From assembly GCA_902586485.1 (NCBI GenBank), contig CACIHO010000002.1, positions 1 to 64,000 on the forward strand: a stretch of DNA of 64,000 nt. Direction: 5' to 3'. Positions 1 through 8,556 of the stretch are shown here, one piece after another. The position numbers were made by a program, and so were the translations under genes. This stretch comes from an uncultured Pelagibacteraceae bacterium. Its GTDB lineage: Bacteria; Pseudomonadota; Alphaproteobacteria; Pelagibacterales; Pelagibacteraceae. The notes below the pieces were generated by a model that worked only from the letters and a program-made list of their open reading frames with translations, did not search any database and was not told the origin of the DNA. Each line of letters begins with the position of its first letter. The first letter of the stretch is position 1.

Positions 1-159
1 ATTCTTGTTGTTTGAGAGTAATAGAGTAAAAGTTACTTTTTTATTCAAAAATTTATATTTTTTTGGAAAAGCTTTACATATTTTTTTAAAAAAAATATCC
101 TTATTTTTAAGCCTTTTTGACCAAGCCTTCTCCTCAGAGAAGACATTAACACTAATCAT
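1..159 (-). CDS. ybeY: YbeY endoribonuclease / rRNA maturation factor, N-terminal part (cut by window edge)
   Basis: Only the first 53 codons lie in the window; the metal-binding His motif of the family would be outside it. The visible protein starts MISVNVFSEEKAW and ends in VTFTLLLSNNKN. The latter matches the family strand that precedes the 'LN..yRgkdkPTDVLSFP' core. YbeY is a cytoplasmic zinc protein needed for 16S rRNA 3'-end maturation and late ribosome quality control. The ATG overlaps the last codons of the upstream phoH-like gene by 8 bp, so translation is probably coupled. phoH-ybeY adjacency is conserved in Proteobacteria and supports the call despite the truncation. Confidence 0.8.
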   Translation of the reverse strand, partial: MISVNVFSEEKAWSKRLKNKDIFFKKICKAFPKKYKFLNKKVTFTLLLSNNKN

Positions 160-1147
160 TATTTGAATATGCTTTAACTATTTTAGAAACAAGTGGATGT
201 CTAACTACATCTGAGTGATCAAAATCAACTACAGATATTTCCTTTAAATGCCCAAGTAACTCTTTTGATCGGACTAGTCCTGACATACTTTTATTTGGTA
301 AATCAATTTGAGAAGGGTCCCCATTGACTACTATTTTTGAATTTTCTCCAATACGTGTTAAAAACATTTTAATCTGAGTATCCGTAGCGTTTTGGGCCTC
401 ATCTAAAATTGCAAAAGAATTTTTAAGAGTTCTACCTCTCATAAACGCTAAGGGCGCAATCTCTATATCTCCAATCTCAATCATTCTTTGTATTTTTTCA
501 AAGTCGAAGAGATCATATAAAGAGTCATATAAAGGTCTGAGATAAGGATCTACTTTTTCCTTCATATCACCAGGTAAAAATCCTAAACGTTCGCCTGCTT
601 CTACAGCTGGTCTTGAAAGAATAATTCTCTCAATCTTTTTTTCTAAAAGCATAGTCAAACCTACAGCTACTGCTAAGAATGTTTTTCCTGTTCCTGCTGG
701 CCCGGCTGAAATTATAATGTCGCTGTCCCTTAAGGCTCTCACATAGCTTTTTTGTTTTTCAGATCTAGGGATTATAGATTTTTTAGGAGTTTTGATAATG
801 TCTGTTACATTATTATTTTTTACTTTTTCATTAATCATAAAGTTATCAACTGATGAAAGTATATCTTTATTCTCTATACTTCCATTATTAATAAACTGAT
901 TAGCCAAAAATTGAATAGCGTTTTTAATTTTTTCATTCTTTTCAGGTGTTGATTTAATTAAAATTGAATTTCCTCTTGAATATAAGCTACAATTTGTAAT
1001 TTTTTCTAATTCTTGTAAATTTTTATTAAATTCTCCAACAACACCTATTAACAAGTTGTTGTCATGAAATATAACACTTAAAGAATTGTTATCTGAATAA
1101 ACAAATTTTAAAGACTGATCGATATTTTTTTTTGTTATTTCACTCAA
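152..1147 (-). CDS. ybeZ: PhoH-like ATPase (YbeZ family)
   Basis: A 331-residue PhoH-family P-loop ATPase. Walker A (GPAGTGKT) lies at residues 149-156 and the Walker B region (FAILDEAQNAT) near 245-254. The N-terminal 120 residues form the KH/R3H-like leader typical of YbeZ, with a variable Asn/Lys-rich linker around 100-125. YbeZ is thought to work with YbeY in RNA/ribosome processing; both genes are adjacent and overlapping here. It follows miaB by 3 bp in one leftward operon. The length is normal for the family. The exact substrate of PhoH-like proteins is not settled, so the biochemical role stays inferred. Confidence 0.93.
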   Translation of the reverse strand: MSEITKKNIDQSLKFVYSDNNSLSVIFHDNNLLIGVVGEFNKNLQELEKITNCSLYSRGNSILIKSTPEKNEKIKNAIQFLANQFINNGSIENKDILSSVDNFMINEKVKNNNVTDIIKTPKKSIIPRSEKQKSYVRALRDSDIIISAGPAGTGKTFLAVAVGLTMLLEKKIERIILSRPAVEAGERLGFLPGDMKEKVDPYLRPLYDSLYDLFDFEKIQRMIEIGDIEIAPLAFMRGRTLKNSFAILDEAQNATDTQIKMFLTRIGENSKIVVNGDPSQIDLPNKSMSGLVRSKELLGHLKEISVVDFDHSDVVRHPLVSKIVKAYSNND

Positions 1148-1150
1148 ATT

Positions 1151-2479
1151 CTAAGCAACCTTCTGATCTGAATTAGTTATAATTTCGCCAAATAAAGTAT
1201 TTCTATTACTATCTTTAATTCTTACTTGCACTATATTTCCAATATCACTCTTTTTACCATTAAAAATTACAGATGTCATATACTCAGATCTGCCAAAAGC
1301 TTTACTTTTATCATCAGTTAAATTTTCAACCAAAACATCTATAACTTTTCCCTTCAACGAGTTGTTCATTTGGATTTGATTTTCGAATAAAACAGTTTGA
1401 ATTTTTTCTAATCTTTCAAAAGAAATTTTTTTTTCAATTAAGTCTAAATTTTCAGCTACTGTTCCAGGTCTTGGGCTAAAGATGAAAGAGTAAGAGTTAA
1501 TAAATTTAACCCTTTCAATTAAATTAAAGGTATCTTTAAAATCCTGATCTTCTTCACCAGGATAACCTATTATAAAATCACTTGAAAATTCTATCTTTGG
1601 GTTAATTTCTTTTAATTTATTAAAAGAATTTAAATATTCCTCAATAGTATGTTTTCTATTCATTAATTTTAGAATTTTATTAGATCCACTTTGGACAGGT
1701 AAATGCACAAGTGGCATTAACTTTTTAGAAGTTTTATAAACTTCAATCAAATCCTCCGTCATATCTTTTGGGTGAGATGTTGTGTATCTAACTCTTTTTA
1801 TTTCAGATATTTTTTCAATGTTAAATATTAAATCTGATAGTCTGTATCCTTCATTATCATAAGCATTAACATTTTGACCAAGTAAAATTATTTCTTTTAC
1901 ACCATTATCAGCTAAATATTTTGCTTCATCCAAAATTTGTTTAAATGGTCTAGAATATTCAGGCCCTCTTGTATATGGAACTACGCAAAAATGACAAAAC
2001 TTATCACATCCTTCCTGAATAGTTAAGAAAGATGATACTTTTCCAGCTTCATTTTTTATTTTGCTTAAATATTTAAATTTAGAAACAGCATCAAACTCTG
2101 TCTCTTCAATCTTTTTCTTTTTTTTTGTAAAACTTAAAATTGTATCATTAATTTTATGATAAGATTGAGGACCAATTACTAAATCAATGTAAGGTTCTCT
2201 TTTGAGCATTTCTTGATTTTCTGCCTGTGCAACACACCCAGTAATAATCACCAATGGTTTTTCTTTAGATCTAAAAATTTTTTTCACTCTACCTATTTCG
2301 TGATAAACTTTTTCTTTTGCCTTATCCCTTATATGGCATGTGTTTAAAAGATAGCAGTTTGCTTCTTCATACTTTTCAGTTTTTTCATATCCAATTTTTT
2401 TAACTGAGTCATAAATTCTATTTGAATCATACTCATTCATTTGACAACCGAAAGTTTTGATAAATATTTTCTGGTTCAT
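1151..2479 (-). CDS. miaB: tRNA-2-methylthio-N6-dimethylallyladenosine synthase
   Basis: Radical-SAM methylthiotransferase that converts i6A37 to ms2i6A37 in tRNAs reading UNN codons. The N-terminal MTTase domain carries the three auxiliary-cluster cysteines (C12 in KTFGCQMNEYDS, C48, C82). The radical SAM motif C-x3-C-x2-C is C158/C162/C165 (GCDKFCHFC). A TRAM-like RNA-binding domain fills roughly the last 65 residues. At 442 residues it is full length. It sits between fur/mur and the phoH-like gene with 1-3 bp gaps, an order common in Alphaproteobacteria. Confidence 0.97.
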   Translation of the reverse strand: MNQKIFIKTFGCQMNEYDSNRIYDSVKKIGYEKTEKYEEANCYLLNTCHIRDKAKEKVYHEIGRVKKIFRSKEKPLVIITGCVAQAENQEMLKREPYIDLVIGPQSYHKINDTILSFTKKKKKIEETEFDAVSKFKYLSKIKNEAGKVSSFLTIQEGCDKFCHFCVVPYTRGPEYSRPFKQILDEAKYLADNGVKEIILLGQNVNAYDNEGYRLSDLIFNIEKISEIKRVRYTTSHPKDMTEDLIEVYKTSKKLMPLVHLPVQSGSNKILKLMNRKHTIEEYLNSFNKLKEINPKIEFSSDFIIGYPGEEDQDFKDTFNLIERVKFINSYSFIFSPRPGTVAENLDLIEKKISFERLEKIQTVLFENQIQMNNSLKGKVIDVLVENLTDDKSKAFGRSEYMTSVIFNGKKSDIGNIVQVRIKDSNRNTLFGEIITNSDQKVA

Positions 2480-2480
2480 A

Positions 2481-2894
2481 TTATTGGGATTTTTTCTTAA
2501 CCCCGTATAATTCTAATTTATGATCTACTAATTTATAACCATATTTTTCTGCAACTTTTTTCTGTAGCTCCTCGATTTCTTCATCTACAAATTCGATAAT
2601 TTCACCTGTTTTCACATCGATTAAATGATCGTGATGACCTTCATTAAGCTCCTCATATCTGGCCTTTCCACCTTTAAATTCGTGCTTCGTTAATATTCCT
2701 GTTTCTTCAAATAATTTTACTGTTCTATAAACAGTTGCAATACTTATTTTTGGATCAATTTTAGATACTCTATTATAAAGTTCATCTACATCTGGGTGGT
2801 CAGTAGACTCAGACATTACTTGTGCAATTACTCTTCTTTGATCAGTCAATTTAACACCTTTTGCTACACATTTTTGTTCTATTGTTTCTGACAT
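2481..2894 (-). CDS. fur: Fur/Mur-type metalloregulator
   Basis: A 137-residue Fur-superfamily repressor. The winged-helix recognition region SIATVYRTVKLF is at about 51-62 and the metal-sensing motif HHDH at 87-90, followed by LIDVKTGEIIEF. The C-terminal CxxC pairs that hold the structural zinc of E. coli Fur are missing; the only cysteine is C9. This pattern, and the ending VDHKLELYG, resemble alphaproteobacterial Fur/Mur proteins that respond to Mn or Fe rather than Irr (which has a different heme-binding region). The gene lies between tsaB and miaB in a tight operon. Metal specificity cannot be read from the sequence. Confidence 0.88.
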   Translation of the reverse strand: MSETIEQKCVAKGVKLTDQRRVIAQVMSESTDHPDVDELYNRVSKIDPKISIATVYRTVKLFEETGILTKHEFKGGKARYEELNEGHHDHLIDVKTGEIIEFVDEEIEELQKKVAEKYGYKLVDHKLELYGVKKKSQ

Positions 2895-2903
2895 AAAATA
2901 ATT

Positions 2904-3290
2904 TTAACTTAAATAAATAGGGTTAATCAAATTTTTTTTAATATTAAATTTATCGCACAAATTAGGGATATTTTCATATTTTATATCTTTTTCACCTTTA
3001 AAATCTTGAATGCTGTAACAGTAATAATCAATATTGTTAATTAAATTAAATGCTTTAACTATAGAAAGAGAATTTCTAATTCCTGCAAAGCTTCCTGGAC
3101 CTCTATTTAAATAAATTTTATGAATGTCTGTTAATTTTAATTCGTGAGAATTTAAAAAATCATTAATAATCAAAGTTAATTTTTCATAATTAATTTTAGT
3201 ATTCTCTTTAGTAATATTATAAATATCATTATTAGTAATGATCATTAAAAAAATTTTTTCACTGGCTACATCAATTATCAGTTTATTCAT
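2904..3290 (-). CDS. tsaB: TsaB-like tRNA t6A biosynthesis protein, unusually short
   Basis: The start was chosen at the ATG giving MNKLIIDVASEKIF, which matches the family N-terminus (ILaIDTAt); an upstream ATG would add 17 unlikely residues. The segment NRGPGSFAGIRNSLSIVKAF is the family GPGSFTGLR signature, and the C-terminal INPIYLS resembles the usual P-Y-L ending. TsaB partners TsaD/TsaE in N6-threonylcarbamoyladenosine synthesis. At 128 residues it is little more than half the typical length of about 230, and the central/second ASKHA portion appears deleted. The rimI gene often found next to it is absent. Its 5' end overlaps the divergent deacetylase gene by 53 bp. Confidence 0.75.
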   Translation of the reverse strand: MNKLIIDVASEKIFLMIITNNDIYNITKENTKINYEKLTLIINDFLNSHELKLTDIHKIYLNRGPGSFAGIRNSLSIVKAFNLINNIDYYCYSIQDFKGEKDIKYENIPNLCDKFNIKKNLINPIYLS

Positions 3291-4305
3291 AATTATTTTA
3301 TTTTCAAACATCAGTTCTAAATCAGATGAAAATAATATCAAATACTATTCCAACGATGAAGGAATTTTATCAATAATGTATCATCGTTTTAATGAAAATA
3401 AGTACCCTTCAACCAATATCAAAATGGATATATTCAAAGAACATATAAATATAATAAAAAACTCAAATTATAATTTTCTTAATCCAAACAATTTCGCAGA
3501 AAAATTTAACTCTCCAAAATTAGAAAAAGAAATACTCATAACCATCGATGATGCATTTGAATCTTTTTATACAGAAGCATGGCCCTATCTAAAAGAAAAT
3601 AAAATTCCTTTTATTTTATTTGTTTCAACTGAACCAGTTGGAAAAAAAGGTTACATGACCTGGGAACAAATTAAAGAAGTTGAAAGAAATGAATTTGCAA
3701 ATATAGGACACCATTCGCATACCCATGAATATCTCATTGATGTAAGTAATGAGGAGTTTATTTTAGATATTGAAACAGCTAATAAAATTTTTGTAAGAGA
3801 GCTTGGTTATGTTCCAAGTTTATTCTCATATCCCTTTGGTGAATACTCAAAATTTATGAAAGACTATATATCTAGAAATTTCAAGTATGCTTTTGGTCAG
3901 CATTCTGGAGTCATTGATTTAAATAAAGATAAATTTGAATTACCTAGATTTCCTATTAATGAAAAATATGGAGAAATAAAAAGATTTAAATCAATAATAA
4001 ATTATTTTCCTCTTGAATATAAAAAAATTTTTCCAGAGGAAAAACAATTATTCGAAAACACAAACCCTCCAAGTTTCAAGGTTGTATTTTTCCAGGAGCA
4101 GAAAAATTTACCTAATATTAATTGCTATTCTAATGAGGGAGATATTTGGAAAAAATCAAAAACAAATTTTGCTAATAATTCTCTTACTATAGAATTTAGA
4201 GAACCATTCAAACCAAGAAGAGGTAGAATCAATTGTTCTCTAAATGATAATGGAAAATGGAGATGGTTTGGTGTTCAGTTTCCTATAAAAGTTAAAGAAA
4301 ATTAG
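3238..4305 (+). CDS. Exported polysaccharide deacetylase (NodB-like)
   Basis: A 355-residue protein with an N-terminal hydrophobic signal/anchor (about residues 4-26) and a NodB-type carbohydrate esterase 4 domain. Visible motifs are ITIDDAFESFY (metal Asp motif 1), GHHSHTHEYL (His-x3-His motif 2) and FSYPFGEY (motif 3). The last 110 residues are an additional domain I do not recognise. The likely activity is N-deacetylation of an envelope or extracellular glycan; the substrate is unknown. The first ATG is needed to supply the signal peptide, so its first 18 codons are antisense to the start of tsaB. Its stop interlocks with that of the convergent glucosaminidase gene. Confidence 0.85.
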   Translation: MIIKKIFSLATSIISLFIIILFSNISSKSDENNIKYYSNDEGILSIMYHRFNENKYPSTNIKMDIFKEHINIIKNSNYNFLNPNNFAEKFNSPKLEKEILITIDDAFESFYTEAWPYLKENKIPFILFVSTEPVGKKGYMTWEQIKEVERNEFANIGHHSHTHEYLIDVSNEEFILDIETANKIFVRELGYVPSLFSYPFGEYSKFMKDYISRNFKYAFGQHSGVIDLNKDKFELPRFPINEKYGEIKRFKSIINYFPLEYKKIFPEEKQLFENTNPPSFKVVFFQEQKNLPNINCYSNEGDIWKKSKTNFANNSLTIEFREPFKPRRGRINCSLNDNGKWRWFGVQFPIKVKEN

Positions 4306-5366
4306 ATTAAACTTTCTAGATCTTTACTAGATGGCAATAATCTCGCTTCATCAAAATCTTTAAGATTATTTTGTTCAATAATTTTTTGTAGGACCTCTAT
4401 ATATTGGTTTCCTGTTTCTGCATATTTATCTAAATACTTAGACAAAATTAAGCTATCTAGAGGTTTATTTTTATTTCTAAATTCTGTTCTTGCTTTTCTT
4501 AAATTTTTATAAGTTGAGTGTGTGTTTAAATTTCTTAAATATGCTCTAACAGATAGTTGTAAGCTATGAAACTTCATAACTTTATGGTCTTTACCCTCAT
4601 CAGCATTTTTAGGTTTTAATCCTTCTCCAGACCAAGTCCATTGTCCAAATAAAGCATTTCCCTTTAAAGCAAATCTTGAAGTGCCCCAGCCAGTTTCTTT
4701 AGCAGCTTGAGCTATTGCTAATGAAACTGGTATTTCATCCATTCTTACTTTCAAAGTAGATAAGTCATTTTTTCTTACACCATATTGTTTATATTTTTTT
4801 TCTAACCATTTTTTTTCAATATCAGTGTTGCTATTTTTATTTAAAATTGTGAATAATCTTTTTCTATCAACTCTAATTTTATTGTTTTCCTTAACTATTA
4901 AAGGAAGGACAATTTTTATAAACATGTCTTTTCTTTTTTTAGTATTTCCAATATTTTTAATTTCATTCGGCAGAAGACCAATATCTATTGGTTTCACTAA
5001 TTTTGTATCTCTTACATCTTTTAAATTATAATTTACCTCTTGAAATAATGACTCAATCTCAGATGTTGTGTATCTGACTAGATTAATTTCAGAATTATTC
5101 TCCTCTAAAATGTCATATAACAAATCTCTCTCATCAGCATCTACTGTTAAATCTTCCTCAATTAACTTATCTTTATTTAAAGTATTATTTAAAATGTTTT
5201 TTGAATTATTAGTAAATTCTTTGTTAATAAAATTTTTATCTGTAAAATTAATAAGTATGGGAATTACATAAAAAAATGAAATTATAATAAAAGAACTTAG
5301 AAAAAATCTTGATACTATTTCAAAACCTTTATTTTTGATAAAACCTGATTTTTTATATTTTCTCAT
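4302..5366 (-). CDS. Bax-like glucosaminidase-domain protein
   Basis: A 354-residue protein with one N-terminal membrane segment (about residues 17-38), a long charged linker, and a C-terminal glucosaminidase (GH73-like) domain. The signature is SLAIAQAAKETGWGTSRFA with the catalytic Glu in KETGWGTS, followed by ALFGQWTW and the tail LDKYAETGNQYIEVLQKII. This layout matches E. coli Bax and related peptidoglycan beta-N-acetylglucosaminidases anchored in the inner membrane and facing the periplasm. It is the last gene of the murJ-trpS-nfuA group (6 bp after nfuA). Cell-wall cleavage is inferred from the family. Confidence 0.85.
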   Translation of the reverse strand: MRKYKKSGFIKNKGFEIVSRFFLSSFIIISFFYVIPILINFTDKNFINKEFTNNSKNILNNTLNKDKLIEEDLTVDADERDLLYDILEENNSEINLVRYTTSEIESLFQEVNYNLKDVRDTKLVKPIDIGLLPNEIKNIGNTKKRKDMFIKIVLPLIVKENNKIRVDRKRLFTILNKNSNTDIEKKWLEKKYKQYGVRKNDLSTLKVRMDEIPVSLAIAQAAKETGWGTSRFALKGNALFGQWTWSGEGLKPKNADEGKDHKVMKFHSLQLSVRAYLRNLNTHSTYKNLRKARTEFRNKNKPLDSLILSKYLDKYAETGNQYIEVLQKIIEQNNLKDFDEARLLPSSKDLESLI

Positions 5367-5372
5367 AATTAA

Positions 5373-5915
5373 TTATTGTATAGCAACAACTTCTTTTACC
5401 TCTGGTAAATAATGACATAAAAGATTTTGAACACCTTGTTTTAAAGTCATGGTAGAACTGGGACAGCCTGAACAACTTCCTTGTAATTGCACCTTTACAA
5501 CTCCATTTTTAAATTCTTTAAATTTTATATCTCCTCCATCTTTTGCAACTGCAGGTCTTATTTTTTCCTCTAAAATTTTTATTATTTTTTTCTCAATTTC
5601 ACTTAAATCCAAATCATTTTCTTGTAAATTCTCATCAATGACAAATTCTTTACCGTCTGCGTAAAAATCATTTATTAAGGAAATTACAATGTGTTTTATC
5701 TCTTCCCACTTTATATTTTCACTTTTATTAACTGAAATAAAATCTTGACCTAAAAAAATACTTTCAACACCATTTATAGATATTATATTTCTCACTAATT
5801 CATTTTTAATATTTTCTTTATTTGTAATTTCATAAGGACCACTATTGGAAACTTTCTTCCCAGGAAGAAATTTCAAAGAGTTTGGATTTGGTGTAATTTC
5901 TGTTTGAACGAACAT
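5373..5915 (-). CDS. nfuA: NfuA-like Fe-S cluster scaffold/carrier
   Basis: A 180-residue protein with an N-terminal Nfu_N domain (MFVQTEITPNPNSLKFLPGK, residues 1-20) and a C-terminal NifU domain from about residue 105. The latter holds the cluster-binding CxxC in LQGSCSGCPSSTMTLKQG. Nfu proteins receive 4Fe-4S clusters from the main assembly machinery and pass them to client enzymes in the cytoplasm. The N-terminal domain is of the alphaproteobacterial/mitochondrial NFU1 kind rather than the A-type domain of E. coli NfuA. It lies 52 bp after trpS in the same direction. Confidence 0.93.
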   Translation of the reverse strand: MFVQTEITPNPNSLKFLPGKKVSNSGPYEITNKENIKNELVRNIISINGVESIFLGQDFISVNKSENIKWEEIKHIVISLINDFYADGKEFVIDENLQENDLDLSEIEKKIIKILEEKIRPAVAKDGGDIKFKEFKNGVVKVQLQGSCSGCPSSTMTLKQGVQNLLCHYLPEVKEVVAIQ

Positions 5916-5967
5916 AAATTATATATAGTTAATATTTTAGAAATTAAAACTTGATAATAAATTTTTT

Positions 5968-6969
5968 TTAAAAACCTACAATTTCTTTAATTCTTTGTAT
6001 CTTTTTAGATGCAATCAAATTAGCTTTTTCAACTCCGTCTAGAAGAATTTCGTCTAAATAACTTTTATCTCCTAAAAGTTTTTTAATTTCGTTAGAAATA
6101 GGTTCAATTTTCTCTACAAGCTCATCTGCTAATTTTTCTTTAAATTCTGAAAAGTTTTTACCTGCAAAATTCTTTACTGAATTTTCTATTGTGGAATTAG
6201 TCAAGCTTGAATAAATTCCTAAAAGATTTTTTGCTTCTAATCTTTCATTGAGCTCTTTTATATCTTGCGGCATAGGTAAAGGATCAGTTTTAGCTTTTTT
6301 TATTTTGTTAATTATTTGATCTTTATCATCTGTTAAATTAACTCTACTTAAATCTGATAACTCCGATTTACTCATTTTTTTTGAACCATCCTTTAAACTC
6401 ATAATTCTTGAAAACTCTTTTTGAATTAATGGTTCAGGAACTTGAAGAAAGTTTTCTACTTCAAAATCATTATTAAATTTTTGAGCTATATCCCTACATA
6501 ACTCCAAATGTTGCTTTTGATCATCACCTACAGGAACATGAGTAGCATCATATAACAGGATATCTGCAGCCATTAAAACTGGATATGAATATAATCCAAT
6601 ACTAGCTTTCTCTTTATCTTTACCAGCCTTCTCCTTGAATTGTGTCATTCTATTTAACCATCCCATTCTAGCAACACAGCTCAATATCCATGCTCCTTCG
6701 GCGTGAGCAGCTACTCCAGATTGATTAAAAATTATACTTTTTTTTGGATCTATTCCACTTGCTATAAAAGTTGCAACAGTTTCTCTGATATTATTTTTTA
6801 ATTCTTTTGGATCTTGCTTAACTGTAATAGCATGTAAATCTACCACACAAAAAATACATTTGTTATTATTATCATTATTTAAGTCTACAAAATTTTTTAT
6901 AGCACCTAAATAATTTCCTAAATGAAGATTACCAGTAGGTTGAACACCAGAAAATATTTTTTTACTCAT
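5968..6969 (-). CDS. trpS: Tryptophanyl-tRNA synthetase
   Basis: Class I aminoacyl-tRNA synthetase of the TrpRS family, 333 residues, close to the bacterial norm. The HIGH-type motif is [13 protein letters not shown] (residues 11-23) and the KMSKS loop is KKMSKSEL (about 197-204). The [28 protein letters not shown] segment forms the tryptophan/ATP pocket. It charges tRNA-Trp in the cytoplasm. It starts 5 bp after the murJ stop, so the two are co-transcribed. The murJ-trpS-nfuA order is common in Alphaproteobacteria. Confidence 0.98.
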   Translation of the reverse strand: MSKKIFSGVQPTGNLHLGNYLGAIKNFVDLNNDNNNKCIFCVVDLHAITVKQDPKELKNNIRETVATFIASGIDPKKSIIFNQSGVAAHAEGAWILSCVARMGWLNRMTQFKEKAGKDKEKASIGLYSYPVLMAADILLYDATHVPVGDDQKQHLELCRDIAQKFNNDFEVENFLQVPEPLIQKEFSRIMSLKDGSKKMSKSELSDLSRVNLTDDKDQIINKIKKAKTDPLPMPQDIKELNERLEAKNLLGIYSSLTNSTIENSVKNFAGKNFSEFKEKLADELVEKIEPISNEIKKLLGDKSYLDEILLDGVEKANLIASKKIQRIKEIVGF

Positions 6970-6974
6970 AAAAA

Positions 6975-8504
6975 TTAATACTTTAATTTAATATCATGCA
7001 TTTGAAAAGCTTTGATGAAATGACATACAATTAAATAAAACAATAATCCCAATATAACAGATAAAACTAAATATAAAGATTTTATTGAGTGATTAAATTC
7101 TAATTCGTTTTGAAAAAAATTTAACAAAAAGTTAAAAAATAAACCCATAAGAATTGATGCAAAAATTATTTTAATAAACTTTATGAAAAATATTTTGTTA
7201 AAATAAAATAATTGTCGATTTTTTAAAAATAAAAATAACAATATTGAATTAAACCAAGATGAAATAGATGTGGCTATTGGAATTATTATAAAACCAATTT
7301 CACTAAAATAATAAACACTAATAAAGATATTAAGTAAAACTGAGATCAGAGAAATATAAAATGGAGTTTTAGTGTCATGATTTGCAAAGAAAAAACTCGA
7401 AAAAACTTTTATCAAAGCAAATGCTGGAAGACCTAATGCAAAATAATATAAAGCTAAACTTGAATTATTCACAGAATTTTCATTGAAAGACCCATAACCA
7501 AATAAAGCTGAAATAATTTGTTCTGATCCTATGATTAAAGCGATAGTCGCTGGAAGACTTAGGAATAAACTTAATTCAAGAGCTTTATTTTGTATAAGCA
7601 AAATCTTATTTTTTTTTCTAGATTGAACATGTTTTGACAGCTGTGGAAGTATTACTACACCAATTGCAATACCAGCTATAGCTAGGTTAATTTGATAAAT
7701 TCTATCAGCATAATATAAATAAGAAACTGCACTTGCTTGAAATGATGCAATTATAGTACCTACTAAAATATTAATTTGAGTAACTCCAGAGGCAAAGATG
7801 CTCGGTAATAGTTTTCTAAAAAAAAATTTAACTTTGTTACTTACTTTTAATTTATAATTAAATTCAAGTAAGTAATATTTTGATACATATTTATATAAAA
7901 ATATTAATTGTAAAAAACCAGCAAAAGAAACACCATAAGATAAATAATAAACCAGTTGATCACCTAAAGATTTAGAAAAACTCAAAACTAAAATTAAAAC
8001 AATATTTAAAATTATTGGGGCTGCTGCTGCAGCTGCAAACTTATTGTGTGAATTTAAAATTGCAGAAAAAAATGAGGCCAAACAAATAAAAAATAAAAAT
8101 GGAAAAGTAATTCTTGTTAAATTTATAGCTACCTCCATTTTTTCTAAATCACCCACAAATCCTGGAGCAATAATTGAAACAAATACAGGCATAAAAATTT
8201 CAATTATTATTGTTAAAAATAACAACCCTAAAAAAAGAAGATTAAAAATATCATTAGCAAATTTGTTTGATTGTTTTTTTCCTTTAGTTATCTCTGATGA
8301 ATAACTTGGAACAAATGCAGCATTAAAAGTGCCTTCGGCAAATAATCTTCTAAAAGTATTTGGAATTCTAAATGCTACAAAAAAGGCATCCGCCAACATC
8401 CCTGTTCCTAGAAAAATTGCTATTAAAATATCTCTTAAATAACCAAGCAATCTGCTGATGATAGTATAAAAACCAAATGTGCCTGTTGACTTAAGTAAGT
8501 TCAT
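6975..8504 (-). CDS. murJ: Lipid II flippase MurJ (MviN)
   Basis: A 509-residue polytopic MATE-like/MOP-superfamily membrane protein, with hydrophobic segments throughout (about 14). Family signatures are the N-terminal [23 protein letters not shown] and [31 protein letters not shown] split over residues 11-67, including the conserved Arg-rich RRLFAEG stretch. It moves the peptidoglycan precursor lipid II across the inner membrane. It heads the leftward trpS-nfuA-glucosaminidase group, and maeB starts divergently 52 bp away. Confidence 0.96.
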   Translation of the reverse strand: MNLLKSTGTFGFYTIISRLLGYLRDILIAIFLGTGMLADAFFVAFRIPNTFRRLFAEGTFNAAFVPSYSSEITKGKKQSNKFANDIFNLLFLGLLFLTIIIEIFMPVFVSIIAPGFVGDLEKMEVAINLTRITFPFLFFICLASFFSAILNSHNKFAAAAAAPIILNIVLILVLSFSKSLGDQLVYYLSYGVSFAGFLQLIFLYKYVSKYYLLEFNYKLKVSNKVKFFFRKLLPSIFASGVTQINILVGTIIASFQASAVSYLYYADRIYQINLAIAGIAIGVVILPQLSKHVQSRKKNKILLIQNKALELSLFLSLPATIALIIGSEQIISALFGYGSFNENSVNNSSLALYYFALGLPAFALIKVFSSFFFANHDTKTPFYISLISVLLNIFISVYYFSEIGFIIIPIATSISSWFNSILLFLFLKNRQLFYFNKIFFIKFIKIIFASILMGLFFNFLLNFFQNELEFNHSIKSLYLVLSVILGLLFYLIVCHFIKAFQMHDIKLKY

Positions 8505-8556
8505 AAATCATATTAGTCTTAATTTTACCCCAATTGTACACTTATTGTTATCAGAA

